Assembly (NCBI RefSeq): GCF_003326795.1
Contig: NZ_JPWI01000008.1
Span: 1 to 64,000 of the forward strand
Reading direction: 5' to 3'
DNA from: Thalassospira profundimaris
GTDB taxonomy: Bacteria > Pseudomonadota > Alphaproteobacteria > Rhodospirillales > Thalassospiraceae
DNA: 64,000 nucleotides
Shown: piece by piece, positions 25,268-34,277 of the stretch
How positions within the stretch are numbered: the first letter of the stretch is position 1
How the letters are laid out: every line of letters begins with the position of its first letter
Position numbers and translations under genes: made by a program
The notes under the pieces: model-generated
The model's input: the letters and a program-made list of their open reading frames with translations, nothing else
Databases searched by the model: none
Told to the model about the DNA's origin: nothing

Positions 25268-26086
25268 CTAACGCCCGAAACTTTCGACAAGCGATCCGGC
25301 AATCAGGTACCAGCCATCGACCATTACAAAGAAGATAAGCTTGAATGGCAGGGAAATGATGACCGGTGGCAGCATCATCATCCCCATCGACATCAGGATA
25401 CTGGCGACCACCATGTCGATGATCAGGAACGGAATAAACAGCAGGAAGCCGATTTCAAACGCGCGGCGCAATTCGCTGATCATGAAAGCCGGGATCAGGG
25501 AGCGCAGCGGAATGGTTTCGGGGGTGGTGACTTCAACGCCGGCCAGATTGACAAACAGCTGAAGGTCACGTTCACGCACCTGCGTCATCATGAAATCATG
25601 AACCGGTCTTACGGATCGCTCGAACCCTTCGAATTCGTCAATATTGCCGTTGATCATCGGCTGCAATCCCTCGTCCCAGACGCGTTCCAAGGTCGGCATC
25701 ATGATAAACAGTGTCAGAAACATCGCCAGACTGATCAGGACCTGGTTTGGGGGGGATTGCTGAATGCCAAGAGCGGTCCTGAGCAGGCTGAGCACCACGA
25801 TGATTCGGGTAAAGGACGTCACCATCATCAGGATGGCAGGTGCAATGCTCAGAACCGTGATCAGACCGATCAACTGAATAAGGCGACCCGATGACGTCAC
25901 ACCGGGGCCATCACCAAGATCAAAATTAAAGGTCTGTGCCTGAACCGTGTCGCCACCGGCAATCAGTGCGATCAAAGGGATCAGCGACCAAGTCGCACAC
26001 AAGGTCAACCAGCGCGGCGCGTGCCATCCTGTTTTGCCCGGTTGTGTCTTGGGGGCAGTGGGTGTCTTTAGGTCGGTGCGGCTCAT
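25268..26086 (-). CDS. fliP: Flagellar biosynthesis protein FliP
   Basis: FliP is a core membrane subunit of the flagellar type III export gate. The 272-residue product begins with a 50-residue presequence with a hydrophobic stretch, then the conserved FliP region: GLITVLSIAPAILMMVTSFT and RIIVVLSLLRTALGIQQSPP, FLTLFIMMPTLERVWDEGLQ, and the C-terminal FELGFL-type and MGMMMLPPVIISLPFKLIFF helices. The start ATG overlaps the fliO stop by 4 bases (ATGA). fliQ and fliR are not adjacent; they lie on the opposite strand at 29.6-30.7 kb. Confidence 0.96.
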   Translation of the reverse strand: MSRTDLKTPTAPKTQPGKTGWHAPRWLTLCATWSLIPLIALIAGGDTVQAQTFNFDLGDGPGVTSSGRLIQLIGLITVLSIAPAILMMVTSFTRIIVVLSLLRTALGIQQSPPNQVLISLAMFLTLFIMMPTLERVWDEGLQPMINGNIDEFEGFERSVRPVHDFMMTQVRERDLQLFVNLAGVEVTTPETIPLRSLIPAFMISELRRAFEIGFLLFIPFLIIDMVVASILMSMGMMMLPPVIISLPFKLIFFVMVDGWYLIAGSLVESFGR

Positions 26087-26484
26087 GCAGGGTTGTTCCT
26101 GTCGTTGGTCGTCGGGCGCGGACCGGTCGGGGTTGCTTCGGGTATATCTGATGACGTATCGGCTTTGTCTTTCTCGGGGGCAAGGTCGGTGGTTGATGTG
26201 TCGATCAGATCAACAAAATGGGTGCCGATATTGCGTTCAATCACCATATCGCCCTGCGGACCAAGCATGACAAGATGTTCGGTATCATCGCGACGCAGAA
26301 GAACAAGTCGTCTTTTTGTGTCGACCGGAACAACTTCAACCACGGACAGGCGACGCTTCGAACCCCGTCGGTTGATATTGCGCGCACCGGGAATAATCCG
26401 CCGTGCAACCAGTGCGAAGATGCCAATAATCCCCAGCACAAAAAGCAGAGCGGCAACAAACCGGTAATAGGCGCTTAAATCCAT
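26083..26484 (-). CDS. fliO: Flagellar biosynthetic protein FliO
   Basis: FliO is a small membrane protein that helps assemble the FliP ring. The 133-residue product has an N-terminal membrane helix (about residues 6-26, YRFVAALLFVLGIIGIFALV) and a cytoplasmic region with the family pattern LSVVEVVPVDTKRRLVLLRR at about 45-64 and EHLVMLG. The C-terminus is polar and disordered. It overlaps fliP by 4 bases and starts 175 bases after the end of the coiled-coil gene upstream; that gap has an 8-bp inverted repeat (26600-26623) but no clear promoter. Confidence 0.92.
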   Translation of the reverse strand: MDLSAYYRFVAALLFVLGIIGIFALVARRIIPGARNINRRGSKRRLSVVEVVPVDTKRRLVLLRRDDTEHLVMLGPQGDMVIERNIGTHFVDLIDTSTTDLAPEKDKADTSSDIPEATPTGPRPTTNDRNNPA

Positions 26485-26659
26485 CAGGTCGCTTTCCCCG
26501 TGAACAATCCCGAACTCTGGTCAGAATGACCGATGTGATTGTTGTCTGTGTTTGCCATCGGTATTTCTGTTTACCGCGCCACCGACATACAGGCAAGTTG
26601 CCATCGAACAGATCATCGATGGCAGTTTGTTTGAAATCAGCCATTTGGCCGGTCACGGC

Positions 26660-26995
26660 CTATTTGGTGCGGGCAGCCTGCGCATAGGCATTTGTTGCCT
26701 GTGCGGTGTTACTGATGCCGCGCAACTGGCGCTGAATATCGGAATATTCTTTCTGCATGTTGGTTTCGAGCTGTCCGAGTTCGTCACCAAGAGCGGCCAA
26801 AAGCGGCGCAATGTCGCTACGCTGTTCGGGATCCATGGCGCGTGCCTGTTCACACAGATCGGCAATCCGGTGTTCAAGGGCCGATAACTCGACAACCTTG
26901 CCATCGTCCAGATATCTCTGTCCGGTCCGGATCAGGGACAGAACGCGTTTTAGATCCTTCTTGAACTGATCGGGCTTGAATTGTTCAGGGCTCAT
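26660..26995 (-). CDS. Small coiled-coil protein of unknown function in flagellar cluster
   Basis: The 111-residue product is almost entirely helical: LKRVLSLIRTGQRYLDDGKV, then VELSALEHRIADLCEQARAM and LAALGDELGQLETNMQKEYS. It has no signal peptide or membrane helix. Its ATG overlaps the end of the FlhB-like gene by 4 bases, so the two are coupled. Size, helical hairpin layout and position resemble FliT/FlgN-type export chaperones, but I see no diagnostic motif, so this is only a suggestion. Confidence 0.6.
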   Translation of the reverse strand: MSPEQFKPDQFKKDLKRVLSLIRTGQRYLDDGKVVELSALEHRIADLCEQARAMDPEQRSDIAPLLAALGDELGQLETNMQKEYSDIQRQLRGISNTAQATNAYAQAARTK

Positions 26996-27420
26996 GACTG
27001 GCCTTCCCCGTTGCGATCAAAATTTCGATCAAATGATGTCGTCGCCTTGACCGTGTCTTGTGGTTCGGTCTTGCTGCGTGACGAACCACCGTAAATGCGG
27101 TTGATCCGATAGATGTAGTTCAGAATTTCGGCAACAGCCGCAAAGGCCTCCAGCGGGATTTCGCTATCGACATCGACTGCCATCAGAATTTCAGCAAGAT
27201 CACTGTCCTTGCGGACCTTGATCCCGTTGGCAAAAGCGACTTGCAATATCTGTTCCGCAACGCTGCCTTCGCCCTTGGCACTTAATATGGGGGCATTGTC
27301 ACGTCCATGTGCATACCGAAGTGCGACGGCTTTCTGGCCATCTTCGCCCGGTGCCGCAAGATTGCCTGTCCTGCCTGCCGGTTCGTCGGTGATGTCATAG
27401 GTGGTTTTTTTCCCGCTCAT
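26992..27420 (-). CDS. FlhB-like export-switch protein lacking the NPTH cleavage motif
   Basis: The 142-residue product resembles the cytoplasmic C-terminal domain of FlhB: QKAVALRYAHGRDNAPILSA matches the region after NPTH in FlhB, and ILNYIYRIN ends it like FlhB. Where FlhB has NPTH it has GEDGQK, so autocleavage is not expected. Such FlhB-like or FlhX proteins can work with FlhB in other bacteria. I chose the ATG at 27418-27420, preceded by GAAGG; a TTG 25 codons upstream is also open. The full-length flhB is encoded at 30753-31823. Confidence 0.85.
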   Translation of the reverse strand: MSGKKTTYDITDEPAGRTGNLAAPGEDGQKAVALRYAHGRDNAPILSAKGEGSVAEQILQVAFANGIKVRKDSDLAEILMAVDVDSEIPLEAFAAVAEILNYIYRINRIYGGSSRSKTEPQDTVKATTSFDRNFDRNGEGQS

Positions 27421-27666
27421 ACGACCCTTCAATTCAGGACGCTGTTGCCTGATCTCTTCATCAAGCCTCGACCATAGATCAGAGATGGTCAACAAATCGT
27501 TGTCGAACCAGCATCGGACAGGCGAGGAAATTCTCGAAGAGAAAAAAGCGGGAGAGAGCCGGATCGGGGGTCAATATCCTGGCTACCTGCCCGGAAGATG
27601 ACGGTGCCTGTTGCCAGGCAAAAGATATATTACAGGCGCCGGTCATTCCGGCCTTGCCCGGATCAA

Positions 27667-27945
27667 TCAGCTGTTGCCGACATTCTCGTCGGTGTCTGCT
27701 TCTTTTTCGTTGGTGTCCTTGGCCGGACTGTTCACCCCGCCGAGATGGCGAATGATGTCTTCGCTAACGGCCGCCGAACGGTTTTCTTCCTGAATACGGT
27801 CATAGAGTTCGCGTCGAAGAACCTGAACATCTTCGGGGAAGGTAAAGCCAAGCTTGACGGTCTTGCCACGGACCTCAACGACGGTGACTTCGATATTGTC
27901 ATCAATGACAACGGAGTCGCCAACTTTTCGTGTGAGATAGAGCAT
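27667..27945 (-). CDS. csrA: Carbon storage regulator CsrA with extended tail
   Basis: CsrA is an RNA-binding dimer that blocks ribosome access to target mRNAs. From the ATG at 27943-27945 the product is 92 residues. The core MLYLTRKVGDSVVIDDNIEV through LRRELYDRIQEENRSAA is complete, with the RNA-contacting Leu4 and Arg6 near the start and an Arg at position 44. The last 30 residues or so are an acidic extension (SPAKDTNEKEADTDENVGNS) beyond the usual 60-70 residue length. A longer frame to 27996 adds an unrelated leader. FliW is encoded at 2143-2613, so CsrA is likely the flagellin repressor here. Confidence 0.93.
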   Translation of the reverse strand: MLYLTRKVGDSVVIDDNIEVTVVEVRGKTVKLGFTFPEDVQVLRRELYDRIQEENRSAAVSEDIIRHLGGVNSPAKDTNEKEADTDENVGNS

Positions 27946-28079
27946 ACAGTGTCCCGGTTTCGATAGATGGCAAACAAAATTTACCAGATCGGACACAATA
28001 TGCCCGCTTTCAAACGCGGGGTCTAGTGCCCGCCGTTAATTGGGTGAAATGCCGTCAATTTCAAAGATCTTTTGGTCTT

Positions 28080-28095
28080 TGGCACGCTTCATGCA
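28080..28095 (+). promoter_or_regulatory. Sigma-54 promoter of flgB operon
   Basis: TGGCAC-GCTTC-ATGCA has a perfect -24 half and one mismatch in the -12 half. It would give a leader of about 120 bases before flgB. Confidence 0.65.
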
Positions 28096-28227
28096 TTTCA
28101 GTTTGCAAGGTCAATCGAGGCGGCAAAATCATCCGTCCGGGGGATCCGGTCCCGATCAGGGCGATGGCGTTAACGTCGGCTTTACCCGCGCAATCAATAC
28201 TCGGAAAGCGCAGACAAGGAGCAGGAA

Positions 28228-28629
28228 ATGGATATCGGCAAACTTGGCATGTTCGCCAACATGAAAGAAAAGATGGACTGGCTGACACAGCGCCAGGAAG
28301 TCATTGCGCAGAATATTGCCAACTCCGATACGCCAAACTACCGCGCCAGCGATCTCAAGAAATTCGACCCGAAGAATATTGGTCGTGACCGCCAGTTCAT
28401 CCTTGCGATGGAGGCAACCACGCCGGGCCATAGTCAGGGGCTTCAAAAACCCCAGAACTTCAAGGACGAGGAAGTGCGCAAGAACTATGAAGTCGCGCCG
28501 GGCAAAAACGCCGTCATCCTTGAAGAACAGATGGTCAAGATGAACGAAAACCAGGTCGATTATCAGACCATGACCCGGCTGTATGCCAAACAGAAATCAA
28601 TGTTCATTTCGGCCCTTGGTCGCGTGTAA
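28228..28629 (+). CDS. flgB: Flagellar proximal rod protein FlgB
   Basis: FlgB is a rod subunit near the export gate. The 133-residue product carries the rod motif QRQEVIAQNIANSDTPNYRA (residues 22-41) and SDLKKFD, and the C-terminal EEQMVKMNENQVDYQTMTRL. It follows AAGGAGCAGGAA, a good ribosome binding site, and is first in a flgB, flgC, fliE operon, the usual order for rod genes. A sigma-54 element lies 133 bases upstream. Confidence 0.95.
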   Translation: MDIGKLGMFANMKEKMDWLTQRQEVIAQNIANSDTPNYRASDLKKFDPKNIGRDRQFILAMEATTPGHSQGLQKPQNFKDEEVRKNYEVAPGKNAVILEEQMVKMNENQVDYQTMTRLYAKQKSMFISALGRV

Positions 28630-28652
28630 TCCGAAGCTGGAGAGTTAGAACC

Positions 28653-29060
28653 ATGGAACTTTACAAGGCTTTTAAAATCTCGGCTGCCGGCATGCGCGCA
28701 CAGGGAACCCGTCTTCGTATTGCTGCGGAAAACGTGGCCAACGCCGACAGTCTTCCGACCGCACCGGGTCAGGACCCGTATCGACGCAAGCTTCTGACCT
28801 TCAAGAACGTCATGGATCGTGAGGTCGGTGTGGAAATGGTCAAGGTCAATAAGGTAATGCCAGACCGTTCCGATTTTGGTATGAAGTACGAACCAAGCCA
28901 TCCGGCGGCCAACGATCAGGGCTATGTTCAGACCCCGAATGTTGAAACGCTTGTTGAGATGATGGATATGCGTGAAGCACAGCGTTCCTACGAGGCCAAC
29001 CTCAATGTGATCCAGTCTTCGCGCAGCATGTTGCTCAAGACCCTTGATATTCTGCAATAG
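28653..29060 (+). CDS. flgC: Flagellar proximal rod protein FlgC
   Basis: FlgC is a proximal rod subunit. The 135-residue product begins MELYKAFKISAAGMRAQGTR and has the rod motif RIAAENVANADSLPTAPGQD, ending VEMMDMREAQRSYEANLNVI. Length is typical. It lies 23 bases after flgB and 46 bases before fliE. The gene follows GGAGAG. Confidence 0.96.
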   Translation: MELYKAFKISAAGMRAQGTRLRIAAENVANADSLPTAPGQDPYRRKLLTFKNVMDREVGVEMVKVNKVMPDRSDFGMKYEPSHPAANDQGYVQTPNVETLVEMMDMREAQRSYEANLNVIQSSRSMLLKTLDILQ

Positions 29061-29106
29061 GCAGTCGATATCCAAAGACAGTTAAGACGCTTAAGGAACA
29101 AGACCC

Positions 29107-29433
29107 ATGGTCGCCAGCTTCAACGATGCCATTTCTGCCTACCGCAATGCGGCCTCGGGCAAGACCAATACCGTTGCGGAAACCGTAACCGGCACCGGTA
29201 CGAAGGTGAATCCGGGGGAAAGTTTTGCCGACATGGTTCGTGGTGCTGCTCATGATGCGCGCGCGACCATGGCCAACAGTGAACAAATGACCCAGAAGGC
29301 CATCACCGGTGACGCGGAACTCCATGAAGTTGTCACGGCGGTTTCGGCAGCCGAGGTAACCCTGCGTACTGTGGTCTCGGTTCGTGACAAGGCTTTTGAA
29401 GCCTATCAGAGCATTTTGAACATGCCGGTCTGA
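29107..29433 (+). CDS. fliE: Flagellar hook-basal body protein FliE
   Basis: FliE connects the MS ring to the rod and is needed for rod export. The 108-residue product has the conserved FADMVRGAAHDARATMANSE and VSAAEVTLRTVVSVRDKAFE segments, ending AYQSILNMPV, as in the family. It is the last gene of the flgB run and is followed by a strong terminator 30 bases later. Confidence 0.94.
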   Translation: MVASFNDAISAYRNAASGKTNTVAETVTGTGTKVNPGESFADMVRGAAHDARATMANSEQMTQKAITGDAELHEVVTAVSAAEVTLRTVVSVRDKAFEAYQSILNMPV

Positions 29434-29462
29434 TCTTTTATGTGATCGACATCCTGTGACAG

Positions 29463-29489
29463 AACCGCACGTCAATCGTGCGGTTTTTT
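29463..29489 (+). terminator. Rho-independent terminator after fliE
   Basis: AACCGCACG-TCAAT-CGTGCGGTT followed by TTTT: a 9-bp perfect stem with a T-run, 30 bases after fliE. Confidence 0.88.
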
Positions 29490-29519
29490 GTTTTGGGCAG
29501 TCGGGGATACAGGAAATCA

Positions 29520-29534
29520 TGGCAATCATGTCGC
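29520..29534 (+). promoter_or_regulatory. Possible sigma-54 promoter of fliQ-fliR-flhB
   Basis: TGGCAA-TCATG-TCGC keeps GG and GC at the right spacing with two mismatches. It would give a leader of about 54 bases. The export genes fliQ and fliR are not sigma-54 controlled in Caulobacter, so confidence is low. An 8-bp inverted repeat (ATACAGGA/TCCTGTAT) brackets it. Confidence 0.4.
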
Positions 29535-29599
29535 CAAATCCTGTATGAATAACAGTGGTACTTCAATGTACTGCGTATGAAGGCGAGGCGGGAAGACCG

Positions 29600-29869
29600 A
29601 TGGATCAAGCTGAAATCATGGATGTGGCCTATGACGCGGTGTGGACACTGCTGAAGGTGACCACGCCGTTGATGCTAATTGCGCTTGGTGTCGGTCTGAT
29701 TATTGCGCTGTTTCAGGCCCTGACCCAGATTCAGGAAATGACACTGACCTTTGTTCCGAAAATCCTGGTGATTTTCATTGCCCTTCTGGTGTTGCTGCCG
29801 TGGATGATCACGGAGATGACCGAGTTTATGGGGCGGATGGTCGATCATTTCATCGGGTTACCCAATTAG
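29600..29869 (+). CDS. fliQ: Flagellar biosynthesis protein FliQ
   Basis: FliQ is a small two-helix membrane subunit of the export gate. From the ATG at 29600 the product is 89 residues, the usual size, with helices at about 18-40 and 52-75 and the conserved LIIALFQALTQIQEMTLTFV segment. A frame open from 29555 would add 15 unmatched residues and was rejected. fliR follows 68 bases later. Confidence 0.95.
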   Translation: MDQAEIMDVAYDAVWTLLKVTTPLMLIALGVGLIIALFQALTQIQEMTLTFVPKILVIFIALLVLLPWMITEMTEFMGRMVDHFIGLPN

Positions 29870-29937
29870 CGACGAAACGGGGATGCTGGCCCAGAGCGCG
29901 TCCGGAACGCTTCTGATGCAAGGCGGTCAAAGACAAG

Positions 29938-30702
29938 ATGGATCTTCAGGAGCTTCTTACGCTTAATGTCTATGTCGTCCTGATGACATTCGCCAGGGTG
30001 GGGGCGGCGTTTGCCTATATGCCCGGCATTGGCGCGCGTTCGGTTCCTGCACGAGCACGTCTTGTTTTTGCGTTCTGGGTTGCCGTGGTGATTTCACCGC
30101 TTGCCGGGCCGTTATTCCCGCCACAGCCGGCCGATGCACCATCGCTTTTGCTTGTGATCGGATATGAAGTGACGGTCGGGCTGTTTTTCGGACTGTTCGC
30201 ACAGGTCATGATGGCAGGTATTCAGACAGCCGGGTCGATTATTGCCTATCTGTCCTCAATGGCGAACGCCTTTACTGCTGATCCGCTTTCAGGGGCGCAA
30301 AGTGCGGTGACGGGCAACCTTTTGATGCAGATTGGTTTGGTGTTACTGTTTGCAACCGGGATGGATCATTTGATGATTCAGGCGGTTTTTGAAAGCTATT
30401 CCCTGTTCCCACCGGGTGGAGTCCTTCCGGTAGGCGATATGAGCGAATTCTTTTCAAGGGCATTGAACGACAGTTTTGTGATTGCGATGCAGATGTCGGC
30501 ACCTTTCCTGATCGTTGCCATCGTTTTGCAGATTGCCCTGGGCTTGCTCAATAAACTGATGCCGCAATTGCCCGTCTTCTTTGTTGCGATGCCAATTCAG
30601 ATTGCGCTGGCCTTGCTTTTGTTGACCTTGGCCCTGCCATCCATGATGATGGCATATCTTGGATATTTCGAGAACGGGCTTGAGGCGTTTCTCAATCCGT
30701 AA
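29938..30702 (+). CDS. fliR: Flagellar biosynthesis protein FliR
   Basis: FliR caps the FliP/FliQ export gate. The 254-residue membrane protein has multiple hydrophobic helices and family motifs: VGAAFAYMPGIGARSVPARA at about 21-40, GLFAQVMMAGIQTAGSIIAY at about 85-105, and the AFTADPLSGAQ stretch. The start ATG (29938) follows a weak ribosome binding site. It sits between fliQ and flhB. Confidence 0.94.
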   Translation: MDLQELLTLNVYVVLMTFARVGAAFAYMPGIGARSVPARARLVFAFWVAVVISPLAGPLFPPQPADAPSLLLVIGYEVTVGLFFGLFAQVMMAGIQTAGSIIAYLSSMANAFTADPLSGAQSAVTGNLLMQIGLVLLFATGMDHLMIQAVFESYSLFPPGGVLPVGDMSEFFSRALNDSFVIAMQMSAPFLIVAIVLQIALGLLNKLMPQLPVFFVAMPIQIALALLLLTLALPSMMMAYLGYFENGLEAFLNP

Positions 30703-30752
30703 GGCGGATTGGCCGGGCAAGGTTCCGGTATCCGCCCAGCATGAGTTTATGC

Positions 30753-31823
30753 ATGGCAGAAGAAGACGACAGCCAAAAGACAGAAGACCCCACAAGTAAA
30801 AAGCTTGAGGATGCCCGAAAAAAGGGTCAGGTGCCGGTTTCCAAGGAAGTCGGTAACTTCATGCTGTTGTTTGGTGGTGGTCTGGTCATCCTGATGATGG
30901 GGCCGACCATGGCCCAGGGCGTGCGTGACCTTGCTGTCGGTTTTATCGAACATCCCCATATGCTTGATGTATCGAATGCCGGGATACCCTTGCTGTTCAA
31001 GGATGTCATTCTGGGCATGCTTTGGGTATTGGGCATTCCGTTTGTGCTTTTGGTGTTTTTTGCCGCTGCCGGGCATATCATGCAAAACGGTATTGTTGTT
31101 GCCGCTGAACGGATCGAGCCGAAACCCGACAAACTCAATCCGCTCAACGGGCTCAAGAACCAGTTTTCGCTAAAAACCCTTGTCGAGTTTGTCAAAAACG
31201 TCAGCAAGATTGTGCTGGTAGGGGTGGTTCTGACCGTCGTGATCATGCCCGAACTGCTTGATATCGAACTCTATCCCCAGATGTCGCTTGGCCTGACTCT
31301 TGAACGGCTTTACGACATGATTGTGATCTTGCTGATCGCGACAATTTCACTGACGGCGGTGATTGCCGGGCTCGACTTTGCCTATCAAAGGTACGAGTTC
31401 AACAAACAGATGAAAATGTCCAAGCAGGAAATCAAGGACGAATATAAGCAGACCGAAGGTAGCCCGGAAATCAAGGCCAAGGTCCGTCAGATCAGGATGC
31501 AACGCGCCCAACAACGCATGATGTCGAACGTGCCAAAAGCCGACGTTGTCATCACCAACCCGACGCACTATGCGGTGGCCTTGCAATATGATGTTGGTGC
31601 GATGGCAGCCCCGGTTTGTGTTGCCAAGGGGCAGGATAATATCGCGCTTAAAATCCGTGAAGTCGCCGAAGAACACAAAATCACGATCATGGAAAACCCG
31701 CCGGTTGCCCGTGCCCTGTTCGCAACCGTGGAAGTCGATCAGGAAATCCCGCCAGAACATTATAAGGCCGTTGCAGAAATCATCTCCTTCGTCTTCCGCC
31801 AAAAAGGCAAGAAGCTGGGTTAG
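30753..31823 (+). CDS. flhB: Flagellar export switch protein FlhB
   Basis: FlhB sets substrate specificity of the export apparatus by autocleavage. From the ATG at 30753 the product is 356 residues: DDSQKTEDPTSKKLEDARKK at the N-terminus, four membrane helices at about 35-205, and the cytoplasmic domain with the intact cleavage motif NPTH at 269-272 in TNPTHYAVALQYD. A start 4 codons upstream (30741) is open but MAEEDD is the usual beginning. It closes the fliQ, fliR, flhB run. A small FlhB-like protein without the cleavage motif is encoded nearby on the other strand. Confidence 0.96.
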   Translation: MAEEDDSQKTEDPTSKKLEDARKKGQVPVSKEVGNFMLLFGGGLVILMMGPTMAQGVRDLAVGFIEHPHMLDVSNAGIPLLFKDVILGMLWVLGIPFVLLVFFAAAGHIMQNGIVVAAERIEPKPDKLNPLNGLKNQFSLKTLVEFVKNVSKIVLVGVVLTVVIMPELLDIELYPQMSLGLTLERLYDMIVILLIATISLTAVIAGLDFAYQRYEFNKQMKMSKQEIKDEYKQTEGSPEIKAKVRQIRMQRAQQRMMSNVPKADVVITNPTHYAVALQYDVGAMAAPVCVAKGQDNIALKIREVAEEHKITIMENPPVARALFATVEVDQEIPPEHYKAVAEIISFVFRQKGKKLG

Positions 31824-32036
31824 GGCGAACAGCACCTGTTCAGTTTCCTGTCATGTTTCCCCGTCATAGAAACTGTAAAAATTCTGAATTGTAGCGATCT
31901 GGATCAAGGCAGATTTGGTAGGTCGCGATAATCTGAATATTGCAGTTCCCTTTTGGTGGTTATCATACTATACGAATGTAATGCGTTCTCGTTCGTGTGA
32001 GTTCGTGCGACGGTCAGAGATGGTGAGATTAATCTG

Positions 32037-34040
32037 ATGAATTTAAGGATATCCGGGCAGATTTTCCTGTCTAATGCGATCATCGTTGTTATGTTGATCA
32101 TCGTAGCTATTGGTATCGGTGCTGTTAATTCAGACGGCCGTCAGGCAACATCGGAGGCGGTAAGGATCGGTGTTGTTGCCAGCACGGATATCCCTGATCT
32201 GATCAAAAGTATCGAAGGCGCACGCTATAACGTCATTCAGGTTCAGCAATGGCTCAGCGACATTTCCGCAACTCGCGGGCTTGATGGCCTTAATGACGGT
32301 TTTGACGAGGCAGAAGTCGCGGCAAAGGGGCTTGCCGAGAACCTTATTGTCGCGAAAAATCTGGCCAAAAAGCTTGGTCAGACAGAACTGTTGAGTTCGC
32401 TTGATATCGTCGAGGCTGCCTTCCCTGCTTATTATGAAGCTGGCAAGAAAATGGCGCAGGGTTACATCGATGGTGGCCCGGAAGTCGGCAACAAGATGAT
32501 GAGCAGCTTTGACGATGCCGCCGAGAAGCTGTCTGCGGCACTGGAAGTTGCGGTCGACAATACAGATACCTACGCGAGTTCTGTCGAAGCGGAACTGGTT
32601 GAGAAGTTGGTCGGCCTCGAAAAAAATGTACAGTCGATTTTCTGGCTGACAACATCTGTTACCGTTGCCTCGATCCTGATCTGTGCGCTGATTGCGTGGG
32701 TCATGCATCGCCGTATTTCCAGCCCGGTCGCCCAAAGTGTCAATATGCTCGGTCAACTGGCCGATGGTAATTATGATCTGTCGCTCAATAAATCGGATCG
32801 CAAGGATGAAATCGGGGATCTGGTTCGGGTGATGCATGTCTTCCGCGAGACAGGTCTGAGTAACCTTAAAATGCGCGAGCAGCAGGAAGCTGATCGCAAA
32901 GAGGCTGAAAAACAGCGACAGCAATCATTGATGCAGATGGCTGAACGGGTTGAAAGTGAAACCCGCCGTGTTGTTGAAATGATTTCCGGGCAGACCAATG
33001 AGCTTGCAAATGCTGCCCAGCGTATGTCGAGCTCGGCTGATCTGGTTCAGGGGAATTCCGAAACCGTCGCGGCAGCATCTTCGCAGGCACTGGCAACCGT
33101 CGAAGCCGTCGCCGGCGCGGGTGAAGAACTCAATTCTTCGCTTGGTGAAATCAACGGTCAGATTGCACGGGCCAACCGTGTCAGCGAAGATGCTGTTGAA
33201 GCAAGCCGTTCGACCGAAACCACGGTTTCACAGCTTGCCGACAGTGTCCGCGGCATTGGCGAAGTGGTTGAGCTGATTTCCGGTATTGCTGAACAAACCA
33301 ATCTTCTGGCCCTGAATGCGACGATTGAAGCTGCCCGTGCCGGTGACGCTGGCAAAGGTTTTGCCGTGGTCGCGCAGGAGGTCAAAAACCTTGCGACCCA
33401 GACCAGTCGTTCGACTGATGAAATCGCCCGCCAGATTTCTGAAATTCAGGCGGTAACGGACTCTGCGGTCAAGGCTATGGCAATGATTGCCGAGAAAATT
33501 CACGAGATGGACGAAGTTTCGACCGCGATTGCTGCTGCTGTTGAAGAACAGAGTGCTGCAACGGCCGAAATCGCGCGCAACGTCAGTGAAACAGCATCAG
33601 CTTCGCGCGAAGTCTCGATGCGGATCAGCGAAGTTTCAACCGAGGCTTCCGAAACTGGTCGTATGGCCGCTGAGGTCGGAACGCTTGCACAGAATGTGGC
33701 AGACGCCGTCCGTGATCTGCGCGTTGTTCTGGTGGAGGTTGTTCGTACCTCGACATCCGATGTTGATCGCCGGACTTCCAAGCGTCATCCGTCTGTTGTC
33801 GAGATTTCCTATCGCTATGGCGGCAAATCCGGACGGGCCAAACTTGAAAACGTCTCGGAAAAGGGGGCATTGCTGGTGTCGAATGAAAACTTTGGCAAGG
33901 GCAGCAAGATCGATCTCGAACTTCCGGGCATTTCTGGTTCCATGCGGGCGGTTGTCCGCAATGTCAGCGACGGCAATGTTAGTGTCGAGTTTGATGGAAC
34001 AAAACTTGACGAAGCACAGGTTAAACGCTTGGCGCGTTAA
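32037..34040 (+). CDS. Methyl-accepting chemotaxis protein with C-terminal PilZ domain
   Basis: The 667-residue receptor has a membrane helix at about 5-27, a periplasmic helical sensor to about 200, a second helix at about 200-222, a HAMP domain (to about 275), and a cytoplasmic signalling region with the highly conserved tip [20 protein letters not shown]. After the coiled coil, residues from about 578 form a PilZ domain with RRTSKR and LENVSEKG, which match its cyclic-di-GMP-binding motifs RxxxR and (D/N)xSxxG. It would link chemotaxis signalling to cyclic-di-GMP. It has its own terminator and no obvious sigma-54 promoter. Confidence 0.92.
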   Translation: MNLRISGQIFLSNAIIVVMLIIVAIGIGAVNSDGRQATSEAVRIGVVASTDIPDLIKSIEGARYNVIQVQQWLSDISATRGLDGLNDGFDEAEVAAKGLAENLIVAKNLAKKLGQTELLSSLDIVEAAFPAYYEAGKKMAQGYIDGGPEVGNKMMSSFDDAAEKLSAALEVAVDNTDTYASSVEAELVEKLVGLEKNVQSIFWLTTSVTVASILICALIAWVMHRRISSPVAQSVNMLGQLADGNYDLSLNKSDRKDEIGDLVRVMHVFRETGLSNLKMREQQEADRKEAEKQRQQSLMQMAERVESETRRVVEMISGQTNELANAAQRMSSSADLVQGNSETVAAASSQALATVEAVAGAGEELNSSLGEINGQIARANRVSEDAVEASRSTETTVSQLADSVRGIGEVVELISGIAEQTNLLALNATIEAARAGDAGKGFAVVAQEVKNLATQTSRSTDEIARQISEIQAVTDSAVKAMAMIAEKIHEMDEVSTAIAAAVEEQSAATAEIARNVSETASASREVSMRISEVSTEASETGRMAAEVGTLAQNVADAVRDLRVVLVEVVRTSTSDVDRRTSKRHPSVVEISYRYGGKSGRAKLENVSEKGALLVSNENFGKGSKIDLELPGISGSMRAVVRNVSDGNVSVEFDGTKLDEAQVKRLAR

Positions 34041-34096
34041 AAGACAAAGCATCGCAACGGGCTTGCATCGTCGTGATCGCCCGACAATCTGATGAG

Positions 34097-34125
34097 AAGG
34101 CAGGACCGGAAATGGTTCTGCCTTT
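34097..34125 (+). terminator. Rho-independent terminator after the MCP gene
   Basis: AAGGCAGGACC and GGTTCTGCCTTTTT form a stem with one G-T pair and a T-run, about 57 bases after the stop codon. Confidence 0.8.
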
Positions 34126-34277
34126 TTGCTGTTTGATCAGCGGTGTTTTGTGTGGTTGGTCGAAACAGTGACGGCGCGGGATAAAGGTGTCGGCAAAACT
34201 TGCCGGTAGCCAGTCGCGTGATAACCAGCTAAAAGTATAGACTATTTTGATAAGTTATTGTCGTTAAAGGCGGTCGC

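Noticed and set aside
26600-26623. Inverted repeat GCCATCGA/TCGATGGC between fliO and the coiled-coil gene, considered as a terminator
   Set aside because: No T-run follows on either strand, so it is only noted as an inverted repeat.
27605-27620. TGCCTG-TTGC-CAGGCA palindrome downstream of csrA, considered as a terminator
   Set aside because: The stem is short and the T-run would be on the wrong side for the csrA transcript.
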